Source: an uncultured bacterium
GTDB taxonomy: Bacteria; Cyanobacteriota; Vampirovibrionia; Gastranaerophilales; Gastranaerophilaceae
Length of the DNA stretch: 64,000 nt
Assembly: GCA_947428835.1 (NCBI GenBank)
Contig: CANENE010000001.1
Location: 62,001 to 126,000, forward strand
Reading direction: 5' to 3'
The notes under the pieces were generated by a model. It was not told the DNA's origin, made no database searches, and worked only from the letters and a program-made list of their open reading frames with translations. The translations under genes were made by a program, and so were the position numbers. Of the stretch, positions 36,944-44,195 are shown in pieces. Numbering within the stretch: position 1 is the first letter of the stretch; every line of letters starts with the position of its first letter.

Positions 36944-37300
36944 TTATTTTTTATTGAATAGTCCCAATCCAAAAGAAATGCCCTTTAAGATACCTTGAGA
37001 AAAGCTTTTTACTTTGCCTCCAAGCAAAGCACCGAGACCAAGAACGCTTGCAAAAGATGTTTTTGCATTTTGGAGCTTGTTGTCTGCCTGATTTGCAATT
37101 GAATTTATTGATTGGGCAGCAGCTTTAAGCTCTTTTAGAGTTGGTTCGATTTCTTTTTGAACACTTGTTGCTATTATATTAGCATTGTTTGTTAATTTAA
37201 TTACACTAACGATTAATCGACAGATGAATATTGTAAGAACTATTATACAAACCACGCTAACAAGCATTAATATAGAAAAACTAATGTTTGCATCTAACAT
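36944..37300 (-). CDS. DUF948-like membrane protein
   Basis: A 118-residue protein with one N-terminal membrane helix (SILMLVSVVCIIVLTIFICR), a helical stalk (TNNANIIATSVQKEIEPTLK) and a Gly-rich second hydrophobic part (FASVLGLGALLGGKVKSF). This layout and its place between two YtxH genes match the DUF948 proteins that commonly neighbour YtxH. Function unknown. It lies 6 bases after the upstream gene. Confidence 0.7.
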   Translation of the reverse strand: MLDANISFSILMLVSVVCIIVLTIFICRLIVSVIKLTNNANIIATSVQKEIEPTLKELKAAAQSINSIANQADNKLQNAKTSFASVLGLGALLGGKVKSFSQGILKGISFGLGLFNKK

Positions 37301-37306
37301 ATATAC

Positions 37307-37615
37307 CTACATTTCATCTACATTTGTTTCGTTGTTTTTTGCTTTTGCAAGCTGACGCGCTTTAAGATAGTCGTTGAATTTTTTGTAACCATCTTCAATT
37401 TTTTCTTTTGAGCTTTTAATTGCACAAATTGCCTGCTCTTTTGCTTTTATGATTTCAGGAGAATATTTTTCTCTTAGATCATCAATTGTTTCTTTTAGTT
37501 CTTTTCTTGATTCTACACCAGGTTTTGGCGCAAATAAGATACCCGCGATGACACCGCCTACCATGCCTGCTAATATACCCATTGCAAAATTGAACGAGTC
37601 GTCTTTTTTACACAT
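37307..37615 (-). CDS. YtxH-domain protein
   Basis: A 102-residue protein and first gene of the cluster. NFAMGILAGMVGGVIAGILF followed by APKPGVESRKELKETIDDL is the YtxH signature: a Gly-rich membrane helix, a Pro turn, then a charged amphipathic helix. The start MCKKDDS is supported by AAGGAG just upstream. The paralogue at 36663 shares the same order, so the cluster probably arose by duplication. Confidence 0.8.
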   Translation of the reverse strand: MCKKDDSFNFAMGILAGMVGGVIAGILFAPKPGVESRKELKETIDDLREKYSPEIIKAKEQAICAIKSSKEKIEDGYKKFNDYLKARQLAKAKNNETNVDEM

Positions 37616-37811
37616 AATTTCTCCTTTTAACTTGTGTATGAATTATATCATTTTTTCTCCTGCTTTGAAAGTACCCAAAAAGTTTAATTTTGATAAAAGC
37701 GCTTGCCAAAATAATTTTTTTTGTTATACTTTATTTGTTGCCTGTATTGCACATTAATGGTTTAAAAGCCATCAGGCGAATACAAAAGACAATTTAATAA
37801 TTAACTGATAT

Positions 37812-37883
<72 letters not shown>

Positions 37884-37884
37884 T

Positions 37885-37940
37885 TTTTTAATGCATGCAG
37901 CTTGAATTTTCGGACGAGAACCAAGGCGAGAGTCCACAAC
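37885..37940 (+). repeat. repeat directly after tRNA-Asn, copy 1
   Basis: TTTTTTAATGCATGCAGCTT onward matches 41560-41616 with few differences, including GAATTTTCGGACGAGAA and GAGAGTCCAC. The matching copy sits between the two toxin-like modules. Between 37941 and 38121 no gene is visible. Confidence 0.75.
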
Positions 37941-38121
37941 AAGCGTATTTTAACTGACAAAAGTATTATGTACGCTTAAAATGATTATTGCCCTGTGCTT
38001 GGCTTTGTGTTTGAGTTTTACTGGTCGGAACTGTCGAAAAATAATCATTTCAAAAGTCCTGAAAAGTCGTCTAACTGTCTGTTTTTGTCTAAGAATTGAT
38101 GTAAGTTCATTTTCAACTTGC

Positions 38122-38166
38122 GACATATTATCAAACTATCTGTTAAAATAATCAAATTATGTATCT
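38122..38166 (+). repeat. direct repeat flanking the 38169 gene, left copy
   Basis: ATATTATCAAACTATCTGTT followed by AAAATAATCAAA matches 39716-39762. The two copies bracket the unrecognised gene at 38169-39491 in the same orientation. Confidence 0.7.
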
Positions 38167-38168
38167 TT

Positions 38169-39491
38169 TTACGGCTTTATATTTATTGTTGCATCCATCA
38201 ATGTTTTCCCATATTTTCCAAGTGAATATTTTTGAGAAATTGTTGTACTGAAATAATTTTCAGCCATGTTTAAACCGTCAAGTTTCATTGCTTCTCTTTG
38301 AACTAAACCAAGTTTATCTTTTATTCTGCTTGATGCAATTAATGGGGTTTCTGAATTTTTGATAATTTCTTCGAGTTTATCAATGTCGACCAAAGTATTT
38401 TTGGACTTTGGAAATTCTTGTTTAATTTTTGCTATTTCATCAAGCAATAATTTCTGAAAGTCTATGCTTTCACTAACGCCATATTCTTTTTTATAAAAAT
38501 CAGAATATGTTTTTAGCATTTTGCCTGTTTTATCTTTAAATCCGCTGTCAGATTGCAATTTGTTATAGAGTAATTCCGGCTTAAAAGGAAAAATTGCTTC
38601 TGCGGATGATAAAAAATCATACTTCAATCTATCTATTGCAATATCTTCAGGTTTAACATTCCAACTATTACCATAATCTTTTAGCATTCCTACAAAAGTT
38701 GGTATACAGTCAGTTCTGTGCCAAGGTGTATAAGCAGCCATAGTATTTTCAAAACCTTGTTTTTTGCAAAATTCTGTCCATCTTGCATTGTCATTTGCTG
38801 ATAATGCTATATCATAATCCAGCGTATCTTTTCCTGTTTTTTTGATAATACTTTGAACTAAAGAAGCTGAACTTATATCTTCTGAACTTTCAACAATTTT
38901 TATACCTTTTGCATTTTCAAAACCGACCAAATTATCAGCTTCAACAATTCTGAGTTTACCTTTTGGAACTTGTGGATTTTTTCTTACAATAATACTGTCT
39001 TCAGGAAGTCTAATCTCATCTATTGCAAAAAAATCGCCCGGTCTTCCTCCGATTATATTTTTTATGTCATTCTTCTTTAAAACACCATCAAATGGAAGAA
39101 TAATTCCGTATTTTTTATCATCCCAACTTCCCGAGGGGTTTTTAGCAACCGTTCTATTGATACTAAAATGAACAGTAGAAAGCCAACTACCAAAGCCATC
39201 TTTTTCAGATGTTGCTTTTTGGGTGCTTCTAATTATACCGTTTGCAGGAAACCAATCTGTCATATGTACAAGACATAAATTTTCAGGTTTTATTTGAGAT
39301 AAATCATTAGGATCAAGTGGGGATTTTTTAAATCCGGGTAAAAGTTCACATGATGCATCAATCAATTTTGATTGAACCTTTTTTAAAAAATTAACACTAT
39401 CGCAAGCCATTTTTGATAATGGAATGCTTGAGCGGTTTTTTAGTTTGTCTAATCTTATGGAGGTGGTTATTTTTGAAACATCTAAACTCAT
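38169..39491 (-). CDS. unknown 440-residue protein, effector candidate
   Basis: Not recognised. The protein begins MSLDVSKITTSIRLDKLKNR, a Ser/Lys-rich segment; about residues 75-180 form a compact region with LCLVHMTDWFPANGIIRST, TVHFSINRTVAKNPSG and YGIILPFDG, in which two conserved-looking His residues could be catalytic. A helical C-terminal half follows. A TTG 39 bases upstream would add 13 residues; neither start has a ribosome site. The gene lies between direct repeats next to tRNA-Asn and beside the toxin-like modules, which suggests an accessory gene. Effector or toxin status is inference from context only. Confidence 0.6.
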   Translation of the reverse strand: MSLDVSKITTSIRLDKLKNRSSIPLSKMACDSVNFLKKVQSKLIDASCELLPGFKKSPLDPNDLSQIKPENLCLVHMTDWFPANGIIRSTQKATSEKDGFGSWLSTVHFSINRTVAKNPSGSWDDKKYGIILPFDGVLKKNDIKNIIGGRPGDFFAIDEIRLPEDSIIVRKNPQVPKGKLRIVEADNLVGFENAKGIKIVESSEDISSASLVQSIIKKTGKDTLDYDIALSANDNARWTEFCKKQGFENTMAAYTPWHRTDCIPTFVGMLKDYGNSWNVKPEDIAIDRLKYDFLSSAEAIFPFKPELLYNKLQSDSGFKDKTGKMLKTYSDFYKKEYGVSESIDFQKLLLDEIAKIKQEFPKSKNTLVDIDKLEEIIKNSETPLIASSRIKDKLGLVQREAMKLDGLNMAENYFSTTISQKYSLGKYGKTLMDATINIKP

Positions 39492-39715
39492 ATTATCAAT
39501 AAAAAATTTATATAATATTAAAATTGCCAAGTTTATACCTTTTATTTAACAAAAATTTACATATCAAGCTTTTATTTGCGCTCCATTTTTAAATTTTATG
39601 CAGTTTTTATACTTCTTTCAAATGACTTAAAACCGAGTTAATATAATTAAACAAATATGTTTAACATCAGTGTTTTCAACGACATCATAAAGTCATTCGT
39701 TTGTTTCCAAGTCCG

Positions 39716-39762
39716 TGGCATATTATCAAACTATCTGTTAAAAATAGTCAAACCATGTGTTC
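39716..39762 (+). repeat. direct repeat flanking the 38169 gene, right copy
   Basis: GGCATATTATCAAACTATCT onward, ending in a divergent tail, matches 38122-38166. The surrounding stretch 39531-39767 has no supported gene. Confidence 0.7.
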
Positions 39763-39767
39763 TTTTA

Positions 39768-39893
39768 CAACAAATCCAAAATCTTGATTTTGTGCCAAAT
39801 AAATATATAATTACGGGTGTAAGAAGCAAAATTTTAGCGCAAGCGTAAAAATTTTAGTGCAATGCCAACCTGAGAAGATTTTTTATAAAGAGA
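39768..39893 (+). repeat. module-boundary repeat, copy 1
   Basis: ATCCAAAATCTTGATTTTGT onward to CCAACCTGAGAAGATTTTTT matches 41611-41713, with a small internal insertion here. It precedes the promoter of module 1 as its partner precedes that of module 2. Confidence 0.75.
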
Positions 39894-39954
39894 GATGAAA
39901 CCCTCTTTTAAAATTTAATAAAATATATTTATACTTTACTTAATACATTATAAC

Positions 39955-39983
39955 TTGACAATATTCAAAAAACTTGTTACCAT
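39955..39983 (+). promoter_or_regulatory. sigma-70-type promoter of toxin-like module 1
   Basis: TTGACA (39955-39960) is a consensus -35, followed 17 bases later by TACCAT (39978-39983). Transcription would begin near 39990, leaving a leader of about 90 bases before the ATG. The sequence is exactly repeated before module 2. Confidence 0.7.
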
Positions 39984-40001
39984 AAAAACACAAATTGAAT
40001 A

Positions 40002-40050
40002 ATAGAGAGATAAATAAAGTTAAAATACTTTAATTATCTCTCTATTTTTG
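40002..40050 (+). promoter_or_regulatory. terminator-like hairpin in the module 1 leader
   Basis: ATAGAGAGATAA (40002-40013) pairs with TTATCTCTCTAT (40034-40045), and TAAAGT with ACTTTA inside it, around TAAAAT. A T-rich run follows directly. Its place between promoter and ribosome binding site suggests an attenuator: most transcripts would end here unless something intervenes. The AT-rich stem makes it weaker than classic terminators. Confidence 0.6.
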
Positions 40051-40079
40051 TTTACAGTTAAACAACAAGGAGGATATTT

Positions 40080-41030
40080 ATGATTTGGAATGAACAAGAC
40101 CACCCAAGAGATGAGGAAGGAAAATTTACATTCAAAAATGGCGGAAGGACAGAAAATTTAGACAGAGAAAGTGCTGCAGAGATATTATTTAAGGATTTAA
40201 GGATTCAAAAAGAAATCGAAACCCAAAAATTAAAACGAAAGAACGAACTTTTGGACATTTTAGGCGAAAAAGCAACTCATGCTGATAAGCTTTATGGAAG
40301 CGAAGAATCATTAAAAGACAAAATTGCCGAATATGGGCTGGGTGATAAATTAAGAAAATTGGAACTCGATAAATCATCATCAAACAAAAGCTTAAAACAG
40401 AAAGGTGCTGAATTTGCTTTAGGTGAAGGATATAGGGAATTTGTTTATAACAAAGCAAGCGAATTGTATGGTCCTGATACAATGGGCATGGTTGATTTGG
40501 CTCATGATAAAAAAATGAATCAAAATTATACTAAAGATACAATTGAATTAAAAAATTATAACGACCCAAGAATTGCTTCAGATAGAGAATATTTGACCAG
40601 AAAAGTTAAAGAGCAATTTAGAGATTATGGTTTTAAAACAGATGAAATTAAGGGATATTTTTTTAAAAGGAATTCTGAACCAAGCATTAGAATGAGTCAG
40701 GACAAAGATTTTAAAAAAATGATTAAAGAAAACAAAGAAAAATTGAAAAATGGAATTAAATTTAATGCCAAATTTCCCTGTTATAAAAATGGAAAAGAAT
40801 CTAACTGGCACTATGCACTCGGGCATTATGATGTTAGAAATTCATTCATTGATAAAGAAGGCAATTTAAGATTAAAAGTTTACGATACTTATGATTTTAA
40901 TAAAACAAACACAACGCCAATGAATAAAGCAGGAAGAAATGAGATGTTGAAAGGAAACTTAAAACCCTATTTTTCAATCCATGATATAATTATCCCTAAA
41001 AACGAACTTGACAAAATTTGGAACAATTAA
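40080..41030 (+). CDS. toxin-like protein with HPRDxxGKF start and DTYDFN domain
   Basis: A 316-residue protein, intact copy of the duplicated module. It starts MIWNEQDHPRDEEGKFTF; the HPRDxxGKF motif is familiar from phage head-associated proteins and toxins fused to them. A charged helical middle (about 25-150) leads to a C-terminal domain (about 190-316) with SEPSIRMSQDKDFKKMI, SNWHYALGHYDVRNSFID, LRLKVYDTYDFNKTN and KPYFSIHDIII. The DxYD core recalls the active site of colicin M-type lipid II hydrolases, but a known following His-Arg is not present. AAGGAGG lies 6 bases before the ATG. It overlaps a membrane-protein gene by 13 bases. Toxin role is inferred. Confidence 0.65.
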   Translation: MIWNEQDHPRDEEGKFTFKNGGRTENLDRESAAEILFKDLRIQKEIETQKLKRKNELLDILGEKATHADKLYGSEESLKDKIAEYGLGDKLRKLELDKSSSNKSLKQKGAEFALGEGYREFVYNKASELYGPDTMGMVDLAHDKKMNQNYTKDTIELKNYNDPRIASDREYLTRKVKEQFRDYGFKTDEIKGYFFKRNSEPSIRMSQDKDFKKMIKENKEKLKNGIKFNAKFPCYKNGKESNWHYALGHYDVRNSFIDKEGNLRLKVYDTYDFNKTNTTPMNKAGRNEMLKGNLKPYFSIHDIIIPKNELDKIWNN

Positions 41031-41518
41031 AACAAATGAAAAGAAAATTAAAGGAAATATTTAAATATTTAATCAGGATTTTTATATTTATCCTGCTAAG
41101 CAGATATGATTATATATTTGATTTTTATACAACGCCACTGTTACATATACTTGCTTTTATATTAGGATCAGGTGGTGAATTTCTTGCAATAGTTATTGTT
41201 ATGTATTTAAACGTATATGTTATAGCCAAGTTTTGCGGTTTATTTAAAAAGCTTGACAATCTGAACTTTTTTATAAGTTTAGCTGTTGTTTGTTTTATAG
41301 ATGTTTTGTTTAATATTTCAGATTGGCTTATTGTACAAATATTTCCTTTAAAATTTTCTTTTTATAAAAGTGCATATCTTTGTTTAGTTCTTGCTTGTTT
41401 TATTTTATATAAAATCCTCTATTTCCTTTCCAAAAAGTTTCCGAATCCATTTCAAAAAATCGGATATTATACTTCAATTGAATTTTATAAAAATATATTA
41501 AATAAGTTCAAGCAATAA
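41018..41518 (+). CDS. multi-pass membrane protein, candidate immunity partner 1
   Basis: A 166-residue protein with about four membrane helices (YLIRIFIFILLSRYDYIF; LLHILAFILGSGGEFLAIVI; FFISLAVVCFIDVLFNISDW; YKSAYLCLVLACFILYKILY) and a short C-terminal tail (KKFPNPFQKIGYYTSIEFYK). The start TTG 41018 overlaps the end of the toxin-like gene; the homologue in module 2 uses ATG at the same place (both read EQ[LI]K), which supports this start over ATG 41036. Overlap implies translational coupling, and the pairing suggests immunity. No known family is recognised. Confidence 0.6.
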   Translation: MEQLKQMKRKLKEIFKYLIRIFIFILLSRYDYIFDFYTTPLLHILAFILGSGGEFLAIVIVMYLNVYVIAKFCGLFKKLDNLNFFISLAVVCFIDVLFNISDWLIVQIFPLKFSFYKSAYLCLVLACFILYKILYFLSKKFPNPFQKIGYYTSIEFYKNILNKFKQ

Positions 41519-41559
41519 TTTTTAACAAAAAAGTTTTGAAATTGTCCGGTAAAGCAAGA

Positions 41560-41616
41560 TTTTTATGCATACAGCTTGAATTTTCGGATGAGAAGCAAGG
41601 TGAGAGTCCACGACAA
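41560..41616 (+). repeat. tRNA-Asn-adjacent repeat, copy 2
   Basis: TTTTTATGCATACAGCTTGA onward matches 37885-37940. Together with 41611-41713 it fills most of the gap between the two modules (41519-41904), in which no gene is seen. Confidence 0.75.
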
Positions 41617-41713
41617 ATCCAAAATCTTGATTTTGTGCCAAATAAATATAATTACGGGTGCAATGTACAAAATTTTAGTGCAATGCCAACCTGACGAGAT
41701 TTTTAATAGAGAG
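41611..41713 (+). repeat. module-boundary repeat, copy 2
   Basis: ATCCAAAATCTTGATTTTGT onward to CCAACCTGACGAGATTTTTA matches 39768-39893. Confidence 0.75.
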
Positions 41714-41779
41714 GGTTTTATTACCCCTTTTTTTAAATTTAATAAAAATATATTTATACTTTACTTAATACATTATAAC

Positions 41780-41808
41780 TTGACAATATTCAAAAAACTT
41801 GTTACCAT
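41780..41808 (+). promoter_or_regulatory. sigma-70-type promoter of module 2
   Basis: TTGACA (41780-41785) and TACCAT (41803-41808), spacing 17, identical to the module 1 promoter. It could still transcribe the intact membrane-protein gene of this module. Confidence 0.65.
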
Positions 41809-41826
41809 AAAAACACAAATTGAATA

Positions 41827-41875
41827 ATAGAGAGATAAATAAAGTTAAAATACTTTAATTATCTCTCTATTTTTG
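41827..41875 (+). promoter_or_regulatory. terminator-like hairpin in the module 2 leader
   Basis: The same stem-loop and T-run as at 40002-40050, base for base. Conservation beside a broken coding region is most simply explained by recent duplication. Confidence 0.6.
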
Positions 41876-41904
41876 TTTACAGTTAAACAACAAGGAGGAT
41901 ATTT

Positions 41905-42862
41905 ATGATTTGGAATGAACAAGACCACCCAAGAGATGAGGAAGGAAAATTTACTTTTAAAGGAGAAAATCAAACCCCGGGTAAAATTTTATATGGTGAA
42001 AAAACAAAAGAAGAAAAACTGAAAAAGAAAGAAGAAATGAATTGTTAAATAAATTAGGAGATGATTTAACAAATGCTCAAATTCTTTATTCATCAAATGA
42101 AGATTTAGAAAAAATATTAAATGAAAATGCGCAAAAATCTCTAAAAGCAGGTTTAAGCAGCAATAAAATAAATAAGTTAGAAACAAACAACGAAAAATTT
42201 GAAAAAGGTGTAAGAGATATGGAAGGAAAAATCAGATTAACAAGATTTCCACTGCTTGGCAAAACACCTGCAAGCTTTAAGGCGGTCCAGATGCAGCGGG
42301 GATGTTAAATCTTGCAGAAAAGAAAAAACTCCCCCTCTACACAAAAGACAGTACAAAATTATTGAATATCAACGACAGAAAACTGAATGAATATAATAAC
42401 GGAGGACTTCTCAAGTTTAAACCATATATCGAAGATAAAGTTTTAAATCAATCTAAGGATTTTGGATACAATTTAAACAAAATCGAAGGAAGAATATTCC
42501 ACAATAACTCAGCGCCGACAAAAAGAATTAAAGAAAGCAATGACTTTAAAGAAGCATTAATTAAAAACAAAGAAGATATATTAAAAGGTAAGAATTTTAC
42601 AGAAAGATTTACTAATTATGGAAACAATACAAAATCTAATCTGCATAATGCTTTTGGCAGTGTTGATTTTTTAAATTCAGGAACTGATAAACAAGAAAAT
42701 CTTCATTTATATATGTTTGATACATGCGATTTTAACAAAGGCGAAAATGCAAAAGTTGAAGCAGGAAGAAGACAAATGTTAAAAGGCGGACTTAAAGGTC
42801 ATTTTACAATCCATGATATAATAGTTACAAAGCAGGAACTTGATGAAATATGGAACAAATAA
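41905..42862 (+). pseudogene. second toxin-like gene, broken by two frameshifts
   Basis: ATG 41905 gives the same MIWNEQDHPRDEEGKFTF start as module 1. The frame ends after 47 codons; a shift at about 42025-42040 restores RNELLNKLG, aligned with KNELLDILG of the intact protein. A second shift at about 42275-42285 restores GGPDAAGMLNLAEKKK, aligned with YGPDTMGMVDLAHDKK. The last part is open to the stop at 42862 and contains LHNAFGSVDFLNSGTD and MFDTCDFNKGENAK, so the DTYDFN Tyr is Cys here. Each lesion needs one base. The start, hairpin and the overlapping downstream gene are kept. Confidence 0.75.
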
Positions 42863-43380
42863 AAAACAAAAAATTTATTTTAAAAGTGATATTATATATT
42901 GCTGCTTTATTGTGTCCTGTGTATGATTTTTTGATTGCTCTTGCTGCAATTCCTCCTATGCTTTTGTTGTGGGGGGTGTTTCTGAATGATAAAATACAAG
43001 TAATTGTAAACAATAATTTTGATATATTTTTGCTTTATCCAATATGTTCTCCTTTTGCTTCATATATGTTGGCTAAATTATTTGGAATATTCAAATTTAT
43101 TGACAATTTAAAGACTAATTTGTTTAATAAATTGCTTTATTTGTTTTTGATTACAATTTTATCTTCTTTGGTGTTATTTATCAGATTTGGTTTTGTAGAA
43201 AAAGATGTTCGTTTTGGACTTTTTATCTCTAGCCTTATTTTTACCCTAATCCCGGCATTTTTTCTATACAAATATTTTCAATATCTGACTAAAAAATTTC
43301 CAAAGCCTTTTGAAAAAATCGGATATTATTGTTCAATTGAATTCTTTAAAGATACGATAAAAAATTTAAGTAATATTTAA
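42850..43380 (+). CDS. multi-pass membrane protein, candidate immunity partner 2
   Basis: A 176-residue homologue of the protein at 41018: MEQIKNKKFILKVILYIAAL at the start, about four membrane helices, and the shared tail KKFPKPFEKIGYYCSIEFFK. It overlaps the broken toxin-like gene by 13 bases exactly as its counterpart does. The frame is intact although the upstream gene is dead, which fits an orphan immunity gene retained for protection. An AT-rich tail after the stop (AAAAAGTTTTGAAATTGTCC) matches that after module 1. Confidence 0.6.
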   Translation: MEQIKNKKFILKVILYIAALLCPVYDFLIALAAIPPMLLLWGVFLNDKIQVIVNNNFDIFLLYPICSPFASYMLAKLFGIFKFIDNLKTNLFNKLLYLFLITILSSLVLFIRFGFVEKDVRFGLFISSLIFTLIPAFFLYKYFQYLTKKFPKPFEKIGYYCSIEFFKDTIKNLSNI

Positions 43381-43485
43381 CAAAAAGTTTTGAAATTGTC
43401 CAACAAAGCGATAAGTTTACAAAGGAGGTTTCAAAAGGTTTAGTCAACCGAAGAAAAAGAGAGAAAAAATTATTTTTAAAACCTG

Positions 43486-43513
43486 ATGGAGAGCTATAAG
43501 CTCTCCATTTTTT
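43486..43513 (+). terminator. terminator ending module 2
   Basis: ATGGAGAGCT (43486-43495) pairs with AGCTCTCCAT (43499-43508) around a 3-base loop, followed by six T. It ends the rightward module and abuts the stop of the leftward gene at 43512. Confidence 0.8.
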
Positions 43514-43913
43514 ACTTCTTACATAAAGCCTTGCAAATATTTTTACCATCAACAAAAGCACTGCAATCGGCCCCAACATCATAGTTGTTTATTTCATCGG
43601 ATAATAAGTTATTGTTTTTATTATACAGTTTGACTTGTTTCAAAAACAATGCATCAAGATTACAAGATGCTTCGTATTTTATAATTTTATAATAAATAGG
43701 CACGTTATTAATTTCATATATTGTTCTATTTTCGGGTGAATCATAAATTTTAAACCAACCGGAAACTATATCACCATTCTTTGTTATGGAACTTCTATCA
43801 ATATAAATATATTTATTTATCTTTTCCCACTGTTTATCGTTGTCTTTTGCGATTGTAATTAATTTAAATGTGGCAACAGATAAAAACAAAATTACAATAA
43901 TACTTTTTTTCAT
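43512..43913 (-). CDS. exported surface-adhesin-E-like protein
   Basis: A 133-residue protein with a signal peptide (KKSIIVILFLSVATFKLITIA). The mature part, KQWEKINKYIYIDRSSITKN then VSGWFKIYDSPENRTIYEIN and IKYEASCNLDALFLKQVKLY, follows the pattern of small secreted domains annotated as surface-adhesin E: a W-x-x-I strand, Y-I-D, G-x-x-V-x-x-W, and a Cys. Three further Cys near the end (ADCSAF, NICKALCKK) may form disulfides. ATG 43913 is used because the upstream open frame is dispersed-repeat DNA. It is an isolated leftward gene after the toxin-like modules. Confidence 0.6.
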   Translation of the reverse strand: MKKSIIVILFLSVATFKLITIAKDNDKQWEKINKYIYIDRSSITKNGDIVSGWFKIYDSPENRTIYEINNVPIYYKIIKYEASCNLDALFLKQVKLYNKNNNLLSDEINNYDVGADCSAFVDGKNICKALCKK

Positions 43914-44001
43914 ACAAATATTATATTTTAAAATTAGCAAGAGTATATAAATATCCTTTAACAAGCAACCCATCTTTGATTTTATAGCATTAATGCTGCT
44001 T

Positions 44002-44102
44002 GGATTGCCACGTCGAACTTCGTTCTCTTCGTAATGACGGTTATTCACATCAACGCGGACATTCGTCATTGCAAGCCTTGGCGAAGCAATCAGGTTCCGT
44101 GG
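44002..44102. repeat. GGATTGCC-type dispersed repeats, inverted pair
   Basis: GGATTGCCACGTCGAACTTC..GTAATGACGG (44002-44040) and CGTCATTGCAAGCCTTGGCG (from 44064) belong to the family at 27408. The interval 43914-44195 contains no supported gene. Confidence 0.65.
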
Positions 44103-44195
44103 TCTTTGTGTACTCAAATTCTTTGATTGCTGCAGTGCTAAATTACCTCACAATGACACATAAAAACCAATATATACTTAATTAAATCTGCTATC

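Larger units (their letters stand above)
39911..40129 (+). repeat. duplicated promoter-leader-start segment, copy 1
   Basis: About 219 bases nearly identical to 41735-41954, covering promoter, leader hairpin, ribosome site and the first 16 codons. The only clear length difference is one A. Divergence begins sharply in codon 17, so the regulatory part has been kept uniform while the coding parts changed. Confidence 0.9.
41735..41954 (+). repeat. duplicated promoter-leader-start segment, copy 2
   Basis: Near-identical to 39911-40129, at an offset of 1825 bases through the promoter, hairpin and start codon. Confidence 0.9.

Noticed and set aside
37900-37945. Possible cobalamin riboswitch or group II intron domain V, suggested by GGCGAGAGTCCAC
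   Set aside because: The matching stems cannot be formed, other conserved boxes are absent, and the repeated copies do not precede fitting genes.
39657-39848. 63-residue open frame before module 1
   Set aside because: No ribosome site, and it runs across two repeat segments; the related repeat copies do not keep the frame.
40080-43513. Prophage remnant, because of the HPRDxxGKF motif
   Set aside because: No capsid, portal, terminase, tail or integrase gene is present.
43914-44117. N-terminal extension of the surface-adhesin-E-like protein
   Set aside because: The added residues come from dispersed repeat DNA, and ATG 43913 opens a proper signal peptide.
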